This document shows, in pieces, positions 20,763-34,602 of a stretch of 64,000 bases of DNA. Under the pieces are notes generated by a model, which saw nothing but the letters and a program-made list of their open reading frames with translations, did not search any database and was not told the DNA's origin. Source of the stretch: Terfezia claveryi (lineage: Eukaryota; Ascomycota; Pezizomycetes; Pezizales; Pezizaceae). Position 1 is the stretch's first letter; each line of letters opens with the position of its first letter. The DNA lies in NCBI GenBank assembly GCA_015179025.1, contig WHUX01000036.1:343558-407557 (forward strand). The letters are read 5' to 3'. Both the position numbers and the translations under genes were made by a program.

Positions 20763-23700
20763 AGATTCTGGCTGGGCTGAATGATTTGAAACGGATGTTA
20801 TTTGTATATTTAATACGAGCGGTCTTTGCTTTATTCCCTGGTGTCACAGTTTTCACAAGTGGTCAGTCAACCTGCTTAATTTTGTTATGCTATGGCTTAC
20901 TCGGTCTTATACCGGGCTTACACCCTCAACGGGGGATGATGATGCTTCTAGATTGTACTTTACCCGCGCTAATGCACTGTACTATACATATATATACGAG
21001 GCAGTTCGAGGTCTATAGACTAGCTTGATTTCCATCCGGTGTACCTTGGCAACCAATCTTCTTGGTACAATTCAGGGTAATTCTTAGTTCGTGGTAATCT
21101 TCCACATAACAATGGAGTTGGATACTAATAGGACGACTGGTACCCTTTACTATGCAATAGCTCCTGTGCAATAGCCTGGGTGGAACCTTCTTGACTAATA
21201 TACTTATTAGTATCTAGTCTCTCTATCATAACTTCCAGGGACAAAACATATTTCGGTACTCGAGTGCACCCACCCCTTCGGGGGGTGTATGACGAGCCAC
21301 CCGAAGTGAAGGGCGGGGCATATTAATTTCTCACATCCATAATCCCTATGTACAGATATACGAATTGAACGAGAAAAGAGAAACCACCGAGGCTATAATC
21401 TGAGAACCGTCTGTTATTTATGTAAGAAATAAAAATGAAAACCGTCTCGATTCTGTTTCTGTTATAAGGGTAGGAAAAGAACTCTTCCACAGCGTCCCAA
21501 TGCTTCTTCACCCTTCGTTTTCTTTAGACCAAAGCGGTCTGTGTAGGCCCTCCCAGTACTGGGCTGCTGGGATTAGCCTGGTCCTTTCTGGGAGATGTCT
21601 TGGGTAGCGGAATACGACGTGGGCCACATCCTGTCGCAGTGTGGGGCAGGCAGGGAAGGGAGTTGCCTTTGCCAATGTGGTTGCGCCAGGGTTTGTATGG
21701 TCTAGAAGCCCCCACCATCACTGAGTTATGCCTCAGCCCACTTCTCCCTTCTCCTCTTTTTCACCCTTCTACTCATATTTCTCTTTTCTCCTTCCCTACC
21801 TACTATCTACTTTACTTCTCTTCATTATACATCCTTTATTTTGGGGCATTACAGGGCCATGCAGCATACTACACATATCCTGAGGAGATATCCTACGATT
21901 ACCCCGTATAGTTATGTACTGTTATTGTAGGGTCTGGCTTCTACCCAGCAGCCAGGAGTTGCCGGTGGAATATCCTCCTCTCCTCTGACCCATTTGGATG
22001 CTTCCCCAGACCCGCCTCCCCGCGCCCCCCCGAGGACGACCATCCTTGGTTTCTACTGCGGAATCCTTATCTGCTATCCAAAGCCTACTACAGAGATAGA
22101 GATATCATAGCGAGAGATTGGAACACAAACAAACAAAGCTCTGGGGCACCACCGTTGCACGCAACCACACTACTTCCTGGGTACCTAGCTGGGAGCGAGT
22201 GCACGGTAGGACTTCTTGCAACCAAAATTGCCCGAACCAATGAAAAGTCGAGAATCAAGCTCAGGCACCGATTCAGGGTAATGCTTTGCCGAACTATCTC
22301 GGGACAACCACCAAGCGGAACACCGATAAGACACTTCCTAATTACATGGCTAACTCCCGCTTATCCCCCATCCTTATTATCGGTATTTGTGCGCAGACAC
22401 CGTACTATAGATTTGCTTCCACATTCTTCATCCTTCCTTCTCTTTTTCTCTTCTCTCCTTCTCCCCCATTCCCTTCGCTCCACTTTTCGCCTCTCTTCTC
22501 TTCACTCCGTACCCGAGACCATCACAATACAGCTCTTCTGGGTAGGGACGTCTGTTCCCTTTCACATCTTTTATTCCAGGCGTAGGAACCACCCCTCTAT
22601 GTTCTTGATATTCCGCCTGGATCTTCAGATAATGCATTTTAGCAGGGCCAATGCTGGAAATGTCTCGAAACTGTGGACAAAAATTGCTATAGAAAACTTA
22701 AATACACAGGTTAGACATAAAAAAACAAAGCCCTAGGAACCCCCCACCAAATTACTCCCCCCACACAATAATGCAGCTCGTCAACAAGCATGCCCACCAC
22801 TTATTCTCACATTCGCCAGACACACGGACGGTAATTTAAAAATCGTTGACAGTAATGGCATGAGGCTAGAAGGTAGTCACTATAGCGGGGGTGTCCACCC
22901 TCATCTACGACCATAATCAGATCATGAAAAGCTTAAGGACCAACCCCACTAGCACACTTTTACACTCCCTCACTGAAATACTCCTATTTATCTTCCATCT
23001 TTATTTCGTGGCTTCCAACAACACAAACACATGAGCTGAGGGCAGGCTCACCCATATTATTGGTCGGTGGGCACCTATCGAGTATAATTTTCGGTTTTCG
23101 ATTCTCTTTTCTTTTTTTATTCCTACTTCATTCTTGAGCTCTGCTACTCCCTTCCCTACTACATATACACTCCACTTCACGGTATATTGTTCCATTCCAC
23201 GAATACAATTTCATATACCGGTATACCTGAGGATAACTTACCACACTACACATTGTTCTTAACATCTCCATTATTATATCGTAACAAGGCTTCTTGCAGG
23301 GTTGAAGACGACTAAAATCTACCCCGTGCGCACTACGACTTTATCGGCGGCTTCTCTACAACCCAGGTTTCAGAGGTTCCTAGGTCAATGATGTTGCGTA
23401 CCCACTCTGGTTGTTGCTCATTTGAACGCTTCCGCTTCCTGTTCTGAAGACGTACGACAACAAACCGTCTTTGGCTTATACCCATGAAACTTTCTGAAAC
23501 TGCTGTTGCAAAGTAATGAGATCAACACATACAAGCAATTCTCTAACTATCAGACGATACTTTTTCACACAGCCCTAATTGACATGATACTGTAGGACCC
23601 TACAATCAAAGACCTAAGCTTCTTGCGGGTATTTGGGAAACATTCGGGCTTAAACCTATGTTTATCCCACTAATATGTTTGTGATGTCTCATGTCAACTC

Positions 23701-26700
23701 TACATACGAGCATGCTGACAACAATTGTTCGTGAGCAACGGCACAAGGTCAAGTTCATACATATTGGCCCTAGGCCACCTCTATATGGCAACATCGACAC
23801 GATAATGAGTCTGCAATTGCATGCACATGATAATAGAAGGCTAGAGCATTGAATGGATCCAATAACCTGAGGTAGTGAACAGCAGATCTAGATTAAGCTG
23901 CACAGCCCACTACCAATCCTCGAGAAGCTAAACTTAAGGAATTCACAGCAGCTGATTTAGCCTAAGGTCCGTGTAGTCTCCCAGTGACTACAGTGGAATA
24001 GTGAAGAGTAACCTCGGCTTCATGCATGGTTTTCAATTGCATATAATCGTTTTTAGATCCAGCGGCTTCCAGCCCCCAGCGCCGTTCCAGCAAGTGAATC
24101 CTAGCACGTCGTTCAGGGCATCACCCTCCAGATACAGTTGACCCTCGATATAAGAATGTCTGATATAAGAATATGGGTCGGCCCAAACTATGGAATTATG
24201 GGCACTACTTCCCTCGATACAAGAATATATTTACAAGAATGACCTTTAGCTGCTCGATGATATTCTTATATCGGGAGTGTACTGTATACCTGCCCCATAC
24301 GCTTCGCCTCAGATTTCGTGCCTGTCAGGCCCGCTGGTATAGATAGAACTCATTTACTTACTCGGCTCGTGGTTCATAGTTACATTGCATAGATAGATGG
24401 CCTAAAGCTCCCGAGGGAGAGACTCTGAGCGAGATTATCAGTCTACACTCATACAACACATGCTATAGGCTTCGTCCACCTAGCTTCGTCCACAGGCTTT
24501 GATCATAGCCTCACAGTGCCGGCCCTGGAAGTGTAGTCAGACCATAGTCCAGGTACACACCATTATCTGAGAGTGCTTGAGACAACACCAGGACTACGGG
24601 GTCGTGTGGATGGCCTTAGGCTTCTCCCACCACGGAACTAGGGCAATCAGGGGCCACAATGACACTAGGCCCAACCCCCCCCCCTTCTCCTTACCTGCGT
24701 AAGTCTTAAAATTCATGCATGCCAGTCTTCCTGGTATAAGTATATCTAAAGAACCTCGAGATATGTTCCGTTAGAGCTAGGGCAAAGGCTTCTGGCTGAA
24801 GTGTATGAGCAACATGTGAGCCAAAGTGTTTTCGGCCCAAATATAGGAGGGGAATATACCATCTTAATAGGTCATGGTGAAGGTTCATGACATAATAATA
24901 TCCTGATACTCAGGTAGCTATAGGGCAGTCTTTTCACCGTGAGAACTGGCCCCAGCTTCAGTTCCGAGCCCCATTTCAATCAATCACACGTTCCATTCGA
25001 TACCCTTAGCGGTCGAACCGCAAACCCGGATTGTTACCTCCTTCGTTCCCCCCACCTACCGTAACCCAGGGGGTGTTGCTTAATTACTGAAATGGCCGGT
25101 CCGGGCTGTTGCCCTACCATGTCATGGCTTGCCTCAAATCTGCAGCATCTGCACATATGCCTGAATCAATAGGGCACGATCTAAAGTGATAGCATTCTCT
25201 TCAGATTTGTGGACAGGCAGTAGTAGAGGAGTGCCAATTTCACAGCTTAAGGCACACATGCTACATGTTTTACCAAGTTTACGCCCCCAATAAGTTGCCT
25301 ACCTAAAACAATATTTTACAGCGAGGCAGCACTAGATATAAAGTTCCCTATTTTTGTAATTCCACCAATGCACACACTGGCCATAGACAATTAGTCCACA
25401 TGTTCAATATCTGGTGCGGTCTCTCCCTTGGCAGTGTATCAGATTCAGTCCTTTTCTGGTGCACTGGAGATGTCCATGGGCTTATTCACTAGGAATAAAC
25501 CATTCTTTTATCCGTTGCATTAATGACTCTCAAAAACACTCACAAATGAAATACCGCAAATGCTTCTGCCAAATCCAGTGGAAACAAATGAATGATGCCG
25601 CCATCATAACCCAAAAACCCCTGAGTTTACTCTCGAAGGCATCATAAACGATACAGCTGAGGGATGAAGAGGGCAAGGGCGAGTATGTTGGTATTGGGAC
25701 TTTTACCAACGATTGTTGTTCTTTTTTTTTTTTTTTTGGGGGGGGGAATACCAGAGGGCTGACAAGACCGGACAATGGGAAATTAAAGAAATCCACTCTT
25801 TTCAGCAGCTACAGGACCTATACACTGTATCTCCTCCTCGATATATTGAGAGCTGAGAGCATGAAATCAAATCAATATTGTTTCCACAGTCCAATAGTTA
25901 TGAGAGCCACCGGATCCAGGAAATTTCCCAGATAACCTCCTACCCCTTCCCTTAGATACAAAAAACTACTAGATTTTATTTTCCAGTGCAAACCAATAAT
26001 GTTGACCGCCCTTTTGTATCAGAACACTTCCGGGTGCCCGAATGCCAACTTTCCAGCACCGAGGAAAATCTCCGGGACTAGAGTAGAACCACTTAGCTAG
26101 ATACAAGAAATACGTCATTACGGGTATACGCCTACTTGGTTCCAACTATTATTAACGTGCCCATGGTACAACGTTACAATATCAATCCTAGTATTCAGTC
26201 AAAGTGGAGAAATTATGAAGCTCAAATTCCATACCTATATGATTCTATTTTGTGAATCTTCACAAAGTCATTTCCCCGAGTTCGTATGCGTGCTACATCA
26301 GGTTGTGTGATATGACCAGTACTCTTGGCAACAGGCGAATATCAGGTGTTAACCAAGATTTTAATTTTTGCATGGCATTCATATACCCCACAAACCTCAA
26401 CATCAAGCATATATCTAAGTACAGAATAGTACAATCACTACACGCCAGAGGATACTATACATACAACCAATAAAATTAGATTTTTTAATAATTGAATTCC
26501 ACCGAACCTCGCCAGCCAGGCTAATGCCGAAAATTTTGGTGCATACTAGTATGCCCGTATTGTGTTACCGTGTGCATAACTCCCCACCATACCAAGCCCG
26601 ATCATAAAAGCCCCATATACCCAGTGCAGGCCTCTATCCCCTTAATGAAAGTGCTCAAACAAAAACGGTGAAAAATGAGAAACAACAGACACTGAAAACC

Positions 26701-27022
26701 AGAAAAGGAGATGGTAACCAAACGAGAGATAATGGTGTTTGAAGACAAAGAGAGGCAAGAAACGAAAGGGAATCAAGACCAACACGTAAAGAAACGTTAA
26801 CAACTGGAGTCCATATCAAGAACATCCAAGGAATGCCACTGTTACTTGTAATCAATCAATCTCCTATGTCCAAACTAAGCCATAAGGTACAAGCGAGTTC
26901 ATCGTCTGCCACTGTACGTCGCGTTTTCCCTGTATCTCCGGTGAAAACCATGACAAAGGAACAAGGCAGAAAAACGACCCAGCCATCGTACCTTTTTTTC
27001 AAATTCAACGCCATGTTACTCT
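20763..27022. other. Gene-free stretch of 6.3 kb
   Basis: No supportable coding region. Several open frames near 21600-21910 and 22155-22736 are pyrimidine-rich low-complexity translations and match nothing I know. It contains one MITE (24135-24284), a T15/G8 homopolymer junction near 25721-25746, and CT-rich tracts around 21730-21840 and 22420-22500. Confidence 0.55.
24135..24284. mobile_element. MITE, 150 bp, pogo-like ends, TA target site
   Basis: The left end CAGTTGACCCTCGATATAAG (24135 on) and the complement of the right end, CAGTACACTCCCGATATAAG, are inverted repeats, and a TA lies directly outside each. The interior repeats the motif ATATAAGAATAT and has no ORF. CAGT..AC.CTC..ATA ends with TA duplication are typical of Tc1/mariner-pogo derived MITEs. 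Confidence 0.75.
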
Positions 27023-28982
27023 TTACAAAATCTCTTCTTCGATAGGCTTGCTCCACCTTCGCTTTTTAGCAGAGAATGTATCATCGTCACTTTCGCTGCT
27101 AGCACCATTCAAGGCTAGATCTCCACCCCTGATTCCACTAACACCTGGTAATGGGTCTCCAAGTGCTCCTCCCAATGCTAAACCTGGTATGGCAGCGTCA
27201 GCTCCAAGAAACTTCATAGTTGTCGGACTCCCGAGTACACCGTTGGAGAAGGCTATTGCGGCAGCAGTCAGGGGGGAAGTCAGACCTGGTGCTGAACCGG
27301 AAGCACCATTTCGTCGATAGGCACTCGTTGGTGATGTATATTTGTTTCCTCCAGCAAATGGTGCAAAGGGGTTGGAAGACGAGGTGGGCCCATTCTTAGG
27401 AGTGGGTGGTGTAGGTGCCATTGCTTTTCGAATATCGTCGGGATCTTCCGTGAAGGTCCTCTTTAGCTATTAGGCGAACATGTGAGACCTTGAGCTACGA
27501 TACAAATTGTCCAGAGAACGAGTTTGAACATGAGCCACCGTTTGGGGGTGTTCAATTACCTTCATTTTCCTCACCCCTTCGCTAAGTTCTTCTCCCTCCC
27601 GACCATTAAGCAGCCGACCTCCACTCTCGGTAGTATCTTCATCAAGCTCTCTCTTTCCCTTTCTTCGGCAACTGACATCATCGTCCTCCTTATCAGCATC
27701 CTCGTCATCATCAACCATGCGGTCAGCCCTGTCTCTGAAATCCTCCCACCCTCTTCCCTTTCCTTTACCAGAAAACTCTTTGCCCGAAAGTGTATCAAGC
27801 AATGCAGCTTTGGATGGCCCACGTGCGGGTTTAGTGACGGCTCCTGGAATGCTAGCATTGCGATTAACCTTGGGAATTATACCCATGCGGTGAAGTTGTC
27901 CTAATTCACAACCGATAAGAGGCAGTCCATAGTGAGGTTTTCAGAGATACTCACGTTCTCCGCGGTAGAAAAATATGAAAGTTGCATATGGTGCATTAGG
28001 CTGGTCAATATGGCTAACACTTTGGGTGGAGATGCTATCTGAATCAAGCGGTTTGGCAGCCGAGAATCTATTACCGCCAAAAATGAGACCCTATTAGTAC
28101 CACACTACCCTTTTGGACGCTGTGATGTATCTATCCGCTTCTGTCGGGGAGTTGGGCTGATAAAAGATCATACCCAGCTGTGTATTCCAATCCACTCCAA
28201 CCATCTTCCGGCTTGCTACCGCCTGCAGGGCCTTCCGCATCATCTTCGTCTCCTTCCTTAAACATAGCATGATACTCTCCCTTCTTGACAGGGCCTTCGG
28301 CCAGAACCCGGAAAAGATCCACACGAATTTGTCCTGCCGTTGCTTTTTCCTTTTCCGCTTCCTCCTCTTGGTCGTCGTCTGACAAACTGTTATTGGCGGT
28401 AGCCGGCATTGAATGCCTTCGCGAATTCATTTTAAACCCAGAATCGGATGCATCACTAGCATTGTTGGTCTTCACTGCATCATCCTCGTCGTCATTGCCG
28501 GACCCACGCCCATAATGATCAGAAGTGGACTTTTGAAGGCCTCCTCGCTTAGCTCGCTTTTTGTTTGGGGCTTCGGAAACACTTTTTGTCTCAATCCCCA
28601 GGCTCCCAAGTTGGACCTCTAAACCAACCTCCTTGAAAACAAACTCTTTCTCTGCTAAAGAACCATCTGGCATCTGCACCCATCGACTACTAATCCATGT
28701 CTCCTGTCCCCTTCTCAATAGGGTTGCAGTTTCTTCTTTGCCTCTTCCATCAAAGTATACGTAAGCGGCTAGACTTTCATTATTGGAGTTGGTTAAAGTG
28801 ACATAGGCGGGTGTGATAATGATGCTGATGGCAAAGTTAACATTTGCAGTTGAGGGAATGTACGTGGTAATCGTCGACTTGCGGGACTGTTTCAATGTCC
28901 CATATTCCGGAAGTGGTGACGGTAAAGTCTGGTGAGGGGTAGTCGGAGAAATAGTAACCGTAATGTGCTTAAATGTCGGCAT
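27023..28982 (-). CDS. DUF7918-type fungal protein, 4 exons, 568 aa
   Basis: Exons 28982-28174, 28067-27955, 27900-27560 and 27466-27023 join in frame. The N-terminal domain (about residues 1-105) starts MPTFKHITVTI and contains AAYVYFDGRGKEETATLLRR. Its final part is brought back by splicing as PYATFIFFYRGE plus RQLHRMGIIPK. This beginning and this ending are the hallmarks of the DUF7918 domain found across fungi, whose function is unknown. Between them lies an Asp/Glu/Lys-rich insert with KKRAKRGG, and after them an acidic/basic disordered tail ending in AKKRRWSKPIEEEIL. The basic patches suggest a nuclear location (inference). The start was placed at MPTF, the usual beginning of the family; an in-frame ATG four codons upstream (28994) is possible. 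Confidence 0.85.
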
Positions 28983-31900
28983 CTTGAGACGCAATGTTGA
29001 TGATGTCTACAAGACGAGATCGACTAGGACACTATAAATAGAGGCATTAGCTCTCCTGTAAAAGGCCACGAGCGTGCAACAAAACGGCAGCGCCGACATG
29101 CCCAAAAGAAAAGCTGAGCATGAGGCAGTGAAAAGGGGGAATACCAGCCTTCCAGCGGGAACTGACAGGTACAGAGACAGGAGAACCGCCCGTAAAGACT
29201 TGGTCAAGTCTTGATGACGAGAGTGATGTAAGCGGAAAAAGTGCGACTACTAACACGACCAAATCTCGTGATTTTTTTCCGAGGACTCGACACTGATCCT
29301 CTAACTACCAGAACCTCTGGCGATGAGGGAAGCAACAGCAGTGACGTTCTTGAGCGGCCGGTTCGAGTTGACCGAAGCTCAAACGGAATGAGGGAAGCAA
29401 AGGAGCCGAGAGTGCAGAACCAGGGTGTAGCCGAAATTGTCGGGGCAGAAGCTGCTGTTTGGGCACTGAAGAGTTCCCGGCGTCGACTGGAGTCGTTTTC
29501 GGCAGGGTTTGGCCGTGTGGGGGGGGGGGGAAGGGGGGTGAGGAGTGAGGAGTGAGGAAATTTCAACTGATGATAGTAACTCCCAGCTTCTTCGTTGATC
29601 GATAATATGGTGGAGACACGCTGAGAGAGGCCCAAGCTTTCCAGCCACCAGCGAGTGACAACTAGCAATATTCCCTTGGCAGCGAATTGCAGGTCAGCAA
29701 TGCGTTCACAACAAAATATTGCAAGCACACAGTTGCTCCGCGGTACGGGCAATGTACATGGGCGAGGCAGTGGCAGACACGGGTTCGACGGCCCGGTACG
29801 TCACCTATTGCAATGCCACAATGAGCATTCCTGGGAGAGCCAAAATGTGCCATTTGATATGTTTATGCCCGATACGCCAATGTGAGTCTCCCAAGTCTCG
29901 CCGAATATCTATCGAAGGAAACATGTGCAACATTTGAACCCCGAGCTGCACGGAATGATGATGTCTTGGCGTCATATCCGCCCAGTTCTCTCGGCCGCTG
30001 CCATTGTGATTCCAATCAAACCTACCCGGCAAAGATGAGAATGTTCCACCAAGGTTCTTTGACAGGCAAGACCTCTGTCTGTCTGGAAGACCCTAACTCG
30101 ATTGCAAGATCTCTGACATGAAAATTCTAAACTTTGCCTCAAGATTCATACCCTGTCAATACAAAGTTCTCAATCATCCTGCTGGCCCTTCTCCAGCAGT
30201 CTGCATGCACTCAAGAATGAACTAATCAACTACGGTATCCTCCAATCAAAGAGCTCTGGTATAGAAATTGCTGCAAAGTCTTATGCGACTCCAGATACCC
30301 ACACCCCTCACCCCACTCGCTTCAAGTTCATGTTATTCCATGGGTCAACAGAGCCGCTACAGATGATGATGACCGGCAATTGCTTTGGGACTGATACAAG
30401 AGATATAAACGTCTACTTGAGATTATCTAAATACCCTCTTCCCGTCAAGAAACTGTACCCAGGCAGGTACACTAGTACTCTAACCCCTCAATGGCTATCG
30501 GTTCTTATAGCTAGAGTCACTTGAAATTATTTCTTGACCCCTCTCTGAACTACCTAAACCAACAAACCCCGGGCGATTCTCTTCGAGGCTGCCGGTCACA
30601 AGTGAGACTAAAATGGCAGCATACAGGAACCCCTTCACACTTGTCCAATTCCGATTGGATATACAGTAAGGGAAAAAGTGGGAAAGCAAAAGGTGCCTTC
30701 ATCGGGCATTCAGTACGAAACCTGTCCGACCGATTATGCGAGGCCCAAAAAAAAAAAAACAAGATCCAAATAGAATGCCCTTCCGGATAGGAGATGAGAC
30801 TGGTACATACATACATACCATGTGCAGAAATGGATGACAAGACCCGGGAGACTAATCCCTGCATTAAAGTTGCGCATCTGTCGGCATTGTAGAGATATTC
30901 GGTGAGCGAAGCTTTGTGGGTATTTCGGATGGATGAAAATGTAAGAGAGTTTCAGTTTAGGGAAGGTTCCTCTATTTCCATCTCCTAGCTGGATGCTTTG
31001 TTTGCGGGATTGTTCATGCGACAATTTAGCAACATATTTTGTATGGAGAGACAGGGTCAGATAATGCGGTACGTTTTTCGGGAGTGACTGCTCCATTGAG
31101 CGGCACAACTTACATACCACGGATGCCAATCAATAGGTAATAATACACATATTACTTTGCTTCGGGCCTTGCTTGCATGTACTTACCGTACCACATAGCT
31201 TTTATTCAAGGCTCAATATTCACTTTCATCGGCAAATGAATCAGTTGACGGCACCAAGGCAGCTAGACCTACTAAGGTAGTGACTGCTGAATTCGGCAGT
31301 GCTTCATTAGAAGCCATTATCAAGCACCACCCCCCGGCCCCAATAAGGTCTAGGCGGCACAGGCACGTATCTGCAAGTACCACATCTACTGGTGAGCTAT
31401 ATCCAGCATTATTGTAAATCCATAGTAAATTAGTTACCTCCGCTGAATACGTACAAACATGGGATATATCTTACCTGTACATAGATGCAGTACTATGTAG
31501 GTATTTGCATACCTATATCTGAAAGACCTATAGTATCTTTAGTGCCCCATGCATAACTAGCCCATCATCTGGTTACAGTTGAAGGCGAAGCGGCTTCTGG
31601 GTGAGGCCTCCAGGGGCATTAAGGATGCGGCTACTTTCATGTACATGTACTGTACTAGTGGCCAAGGGAACCGAGACAAGATGGAGACCATAGCAACGTA
31701 TACCACACGCGTTCAGTTGCTATATGGTAGTGAATTCGAAAACTGTTGCTAGAACTGGAGTTGTCGTGATTACCGAAGTAAAGGTTCACCATCCATTACC
31801 ACTACATACGGACCACCTAGATCCCAATGCTACAGAGACCAAGCAGGCCTCTAGCTATGTGTGATTCCGATTGAACCAAACCCCTGGAGAGCAGAACGTT

Positions 31901-32194
31901 CCCATTTTCCGTCTTGGACGGGCGTCCTATCTAATTAACAATTGAGTGGTGGAGATTAAGCCTTAGGTTAGCTCTAAGAGATTGTTGCTAATGGGGCTAA
32001 TGAGCATTGGCTTCTTTGATACACTGCTGTAACAAATGCCAGGTATGAATGTGGCCAACTATTCTGTTGCTGGGACGGATATCAGATCTTGGTGCCTAAT
32101 CAGACTACTTGGTTGGTGCTAGTCTGGTTGGCACGACCCCTCCTGTGGAAGTTGGTGCCACACTCACGGTTAACTATCTCGTCAGATAGTCTCG

Positions 32195-32219
32195 ATCAGA
32201 TCGAGACTACTTGTCAGAT
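32195..32219. repeat. Palindrome TAGTCTCGATC-AGATCGAGACTA
   Basis: A near-perfect palindrome. Its half-site TAGTCTCGATCAG also occurs at about 34626, and in the other orientation near 41156, each time within about 120 bp of an AGTCTGGTTGG-type sequence. It therefore looks like part of a dispersed repeat family rather than a regulatory site. Confidence 0.55.
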
Positions 32220-34191
32220 ATTGTCCCATAGTGCTACAAAAGAACCTATTACTTATCCTTTTCGAAGACGGTTGAAATGGGCGTACTTCGAGGGATGCAT
32301 GAAGTAGCCCAGCCCGTAAAGCGGAGCAATACGGAACTCCAGATCCCAGGGCCCCTTTAGCAGATAGGGCGTTGAGATATTGATGATAAGAGTGGAGTTT
32401 CATCATGCATGATCTAGTGGCCTGTACTAGTGCTTAAAAGCAGGTAGCAATCATGATATCAACAGGGGTTGGATTGATCTGATACTCCAGGGGGAATTCC
32501 CAGAGCTGCAGCTGTAGGGTAGAGGGGATCGATGTAAATATACAACAGGTAAGAGGAGACTTGCAAGAGTCGCTTGTGTAATAGGACTGGTGCTTGACCC
32601 TGTGATACTTCGTAATACCTCTAGCCATGCTGTGAGGTTGTCTTCTTGTTCTAGTTATAATTATAGCAACTGAATAGCTCTCTGACATTTTGTGTTATTG
32701 AGGCACTATCTTCGTGGAATCATGTTCGGTCTTGGTGAGGTCATAAGCATATGTATGCACCAGTCCTGTCAGTTTCAACGAAGTCGTATGTGTGCGTGAC
32801 GAGAGCTGACCGATGTTAAAAGAGGATGCTCTCTTCTCCATCACCATTCACTAGCGGCTAGCGACAACTTCCTCAGCATACCTCAACATAATGAATGGGA
32901 TAGCCTTTACGACCTAAAGAAAGACTCAAGCCCTTAATCCTTACAGCCTACTCCAAAAATGTCATCTTGCAATTGCGATAACTCTTCTCGTCTAGTTGTA
33001 GTTGTATATAAGCCACGCCGTTATCATCAACTCATGGAGTCCAGCAATCTCAAGCATAAACGCAGGATTACGCACCCCTTTTATACATCGATCACACTGC
33101 TGTATGTCTCACTAGAAATAGAGGGAGCTCGGGCTGGCGCTCAATATTATGCAGGAGAGATGCGTAAGGACTTTCCCCCACGCACTGTATATATGGAGGC
33201 GTGAAGCAAACAGTTCAGGTCACTGTCATTAAGAGCTGTGTTACCCCGTAGTCCCTATTGTATAGCTTAGCACCATCTCCCCCCAACCATTGGCCAATGC
33301 CTGCATCATACTGTATATGACGACTTGTTCACGCTCGCGCTCCAATTTCACAGCGTACTCGCTTGGAGTATCTCCTAGCTGAGGCATCCCAGAGCTTTCG
33401 ACGCTTTCGGTTTATCATAGCCTTCTGACAAGTCTACGGTTCTTGGCCATTTATAGTCCCTTCTAAATGCTAGGGGAGGAGAGTCCGATCAACAGATCCA
33501 TGTGTATGTCCACCAAGATTCATGAACCTGCACTATTCCAAAGTCACACATCGGTCACGCACCATGGAGCTAACCAGACTAGAGATTATGCTAATCGTGT
33601 TGAATATACTTGAGATCTCACTTGCACGACAACATTTTGGTTCAACAAAAGCCGGAGCACAGCAGAGGCTAGAATTATTCTAGAATTATATAGAATGATC
33701 GCAGAAGTAACCTGCCCTCTGAACTATTAGTTACTCTGGTTGCTGAACTCCTCATTGTCCCCTTACTAGGACCGAATAGGAGTAATGAGTTTTTATTTAT
33801 TAAAAAAAAAAAAAAAAAAAACCTGGTTGCTGAACGGTAGCTCCTCCCTAATTGTCATAAATTTTCCTCTCCCGTATCGCCCACGTGGTTTGCTCCTAAA
33901 ATTTAGTCCTAATTCCTTCAGCAGTTACCTCGCAACTCCCCCCATAGACAACAGAATTGGTTTGTACGAGGTAGCTACGAGAGGCTTGTGCCAACCAGAC
34001 TATGTACGCTAACACAAGACTGCTTGTCAAAACGAATACCTATTTCCAACATTAACCCAATGTGCTTATCAATACCTCTGAGCTACAAACCGGCTAACTG
34101 CCCCATGTGGCATTCTCATATGTTGGGGCTTATATCTGTCCGCGCCAGATTCGGTTCTCAGTTTTATTTGGTTTTCGCTAGTCTGGTTTTC

Positions 34192-34403
34192 GCCATTTGA
34201 CACTTGGGCTTTTCTATGATTGGTTTTTATGACTGTTTGCGTGTTTTGCCATTTGGCACTTGAGCGTCTTCATTTTATATTTACACTAAATTCAGTCAGG
34301 ACATCTGCCGCTGCCGGTTAATGACAGCATGGGAGTTTTTCAGTCTGGGTGGCACAAGGCACTCGTACAGCGGAATTTTGTTTGGCCAATTGGCACTTGC
34401 GTC
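34192..34403. repeat. Short dispersed repeat GCCATTTGGCACTTG, 3 copies
   Basis: GCCATTTGACACTTGGGC (34192), GCCATTTGGCACTTGAGC (34249) and GGCCAATTGGCACTTGCG (34384) are spaced 57 and 135 bp apart. They belong to the same repeat-rich block as the AGTCTGGTTGG cluster. Confidence 0.5.
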
Positions 34404-34425
34404 ATCTTTATGTTTAGCAAGGGAG

Positions 34426-34575
34426 ATTTAGTCTGGTTAGGCAGATTAAGTTTGAATCTAGTCTCATGCCAAGACTCTGGTCGTTCTCACCTTAGTCTGG
34501 TTTGCAGTAGTCTGGTTGGTAGTCTGGTTGGCACTCTGGTTGGCATTGAGGTGTCCCTCTAGCCTGGTTGGCACA
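34426..34575. repeat. Cluster of AGTCTGGTTGG units
   Basis: Six copies or near-copies of (A)GTCTGGTTGGCAC lie at about 34428, 34492, 34508, 34520, 34533 and 34561. Spacing is irregular. The same sequence forms the ends of the 133-bp MITE at 16545-16677 and appears singly near 32125, 33995, 41130 and 41464. Confidence 0.7.
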
Positions 34576-34602
34576 AGCCTCTCGTAGAGAGTGTCCCTCG
34601 TA

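Noticed and set aside
21600..21720. Segment reading like a Cys/Trp-rich end of a non-LTR reverse transcriptase
   Set aside because: Only a loose resemblance in one frame over ~40 codons, with no RT motifs nearby.
22155..22736. 193-codon plus-strand ORF
   Set aside because: Translation of a CT-rich tract (LLFFSSLLLPHS) with no domain; likely chance.
29204..29752. 182-codon minus-strand ORF upstream of the DUF7918 gene
   Set aside because: Low-complexity Ser/Pro/Leu translation over a G-run; begins at no convincing start and lies in the promoter region.
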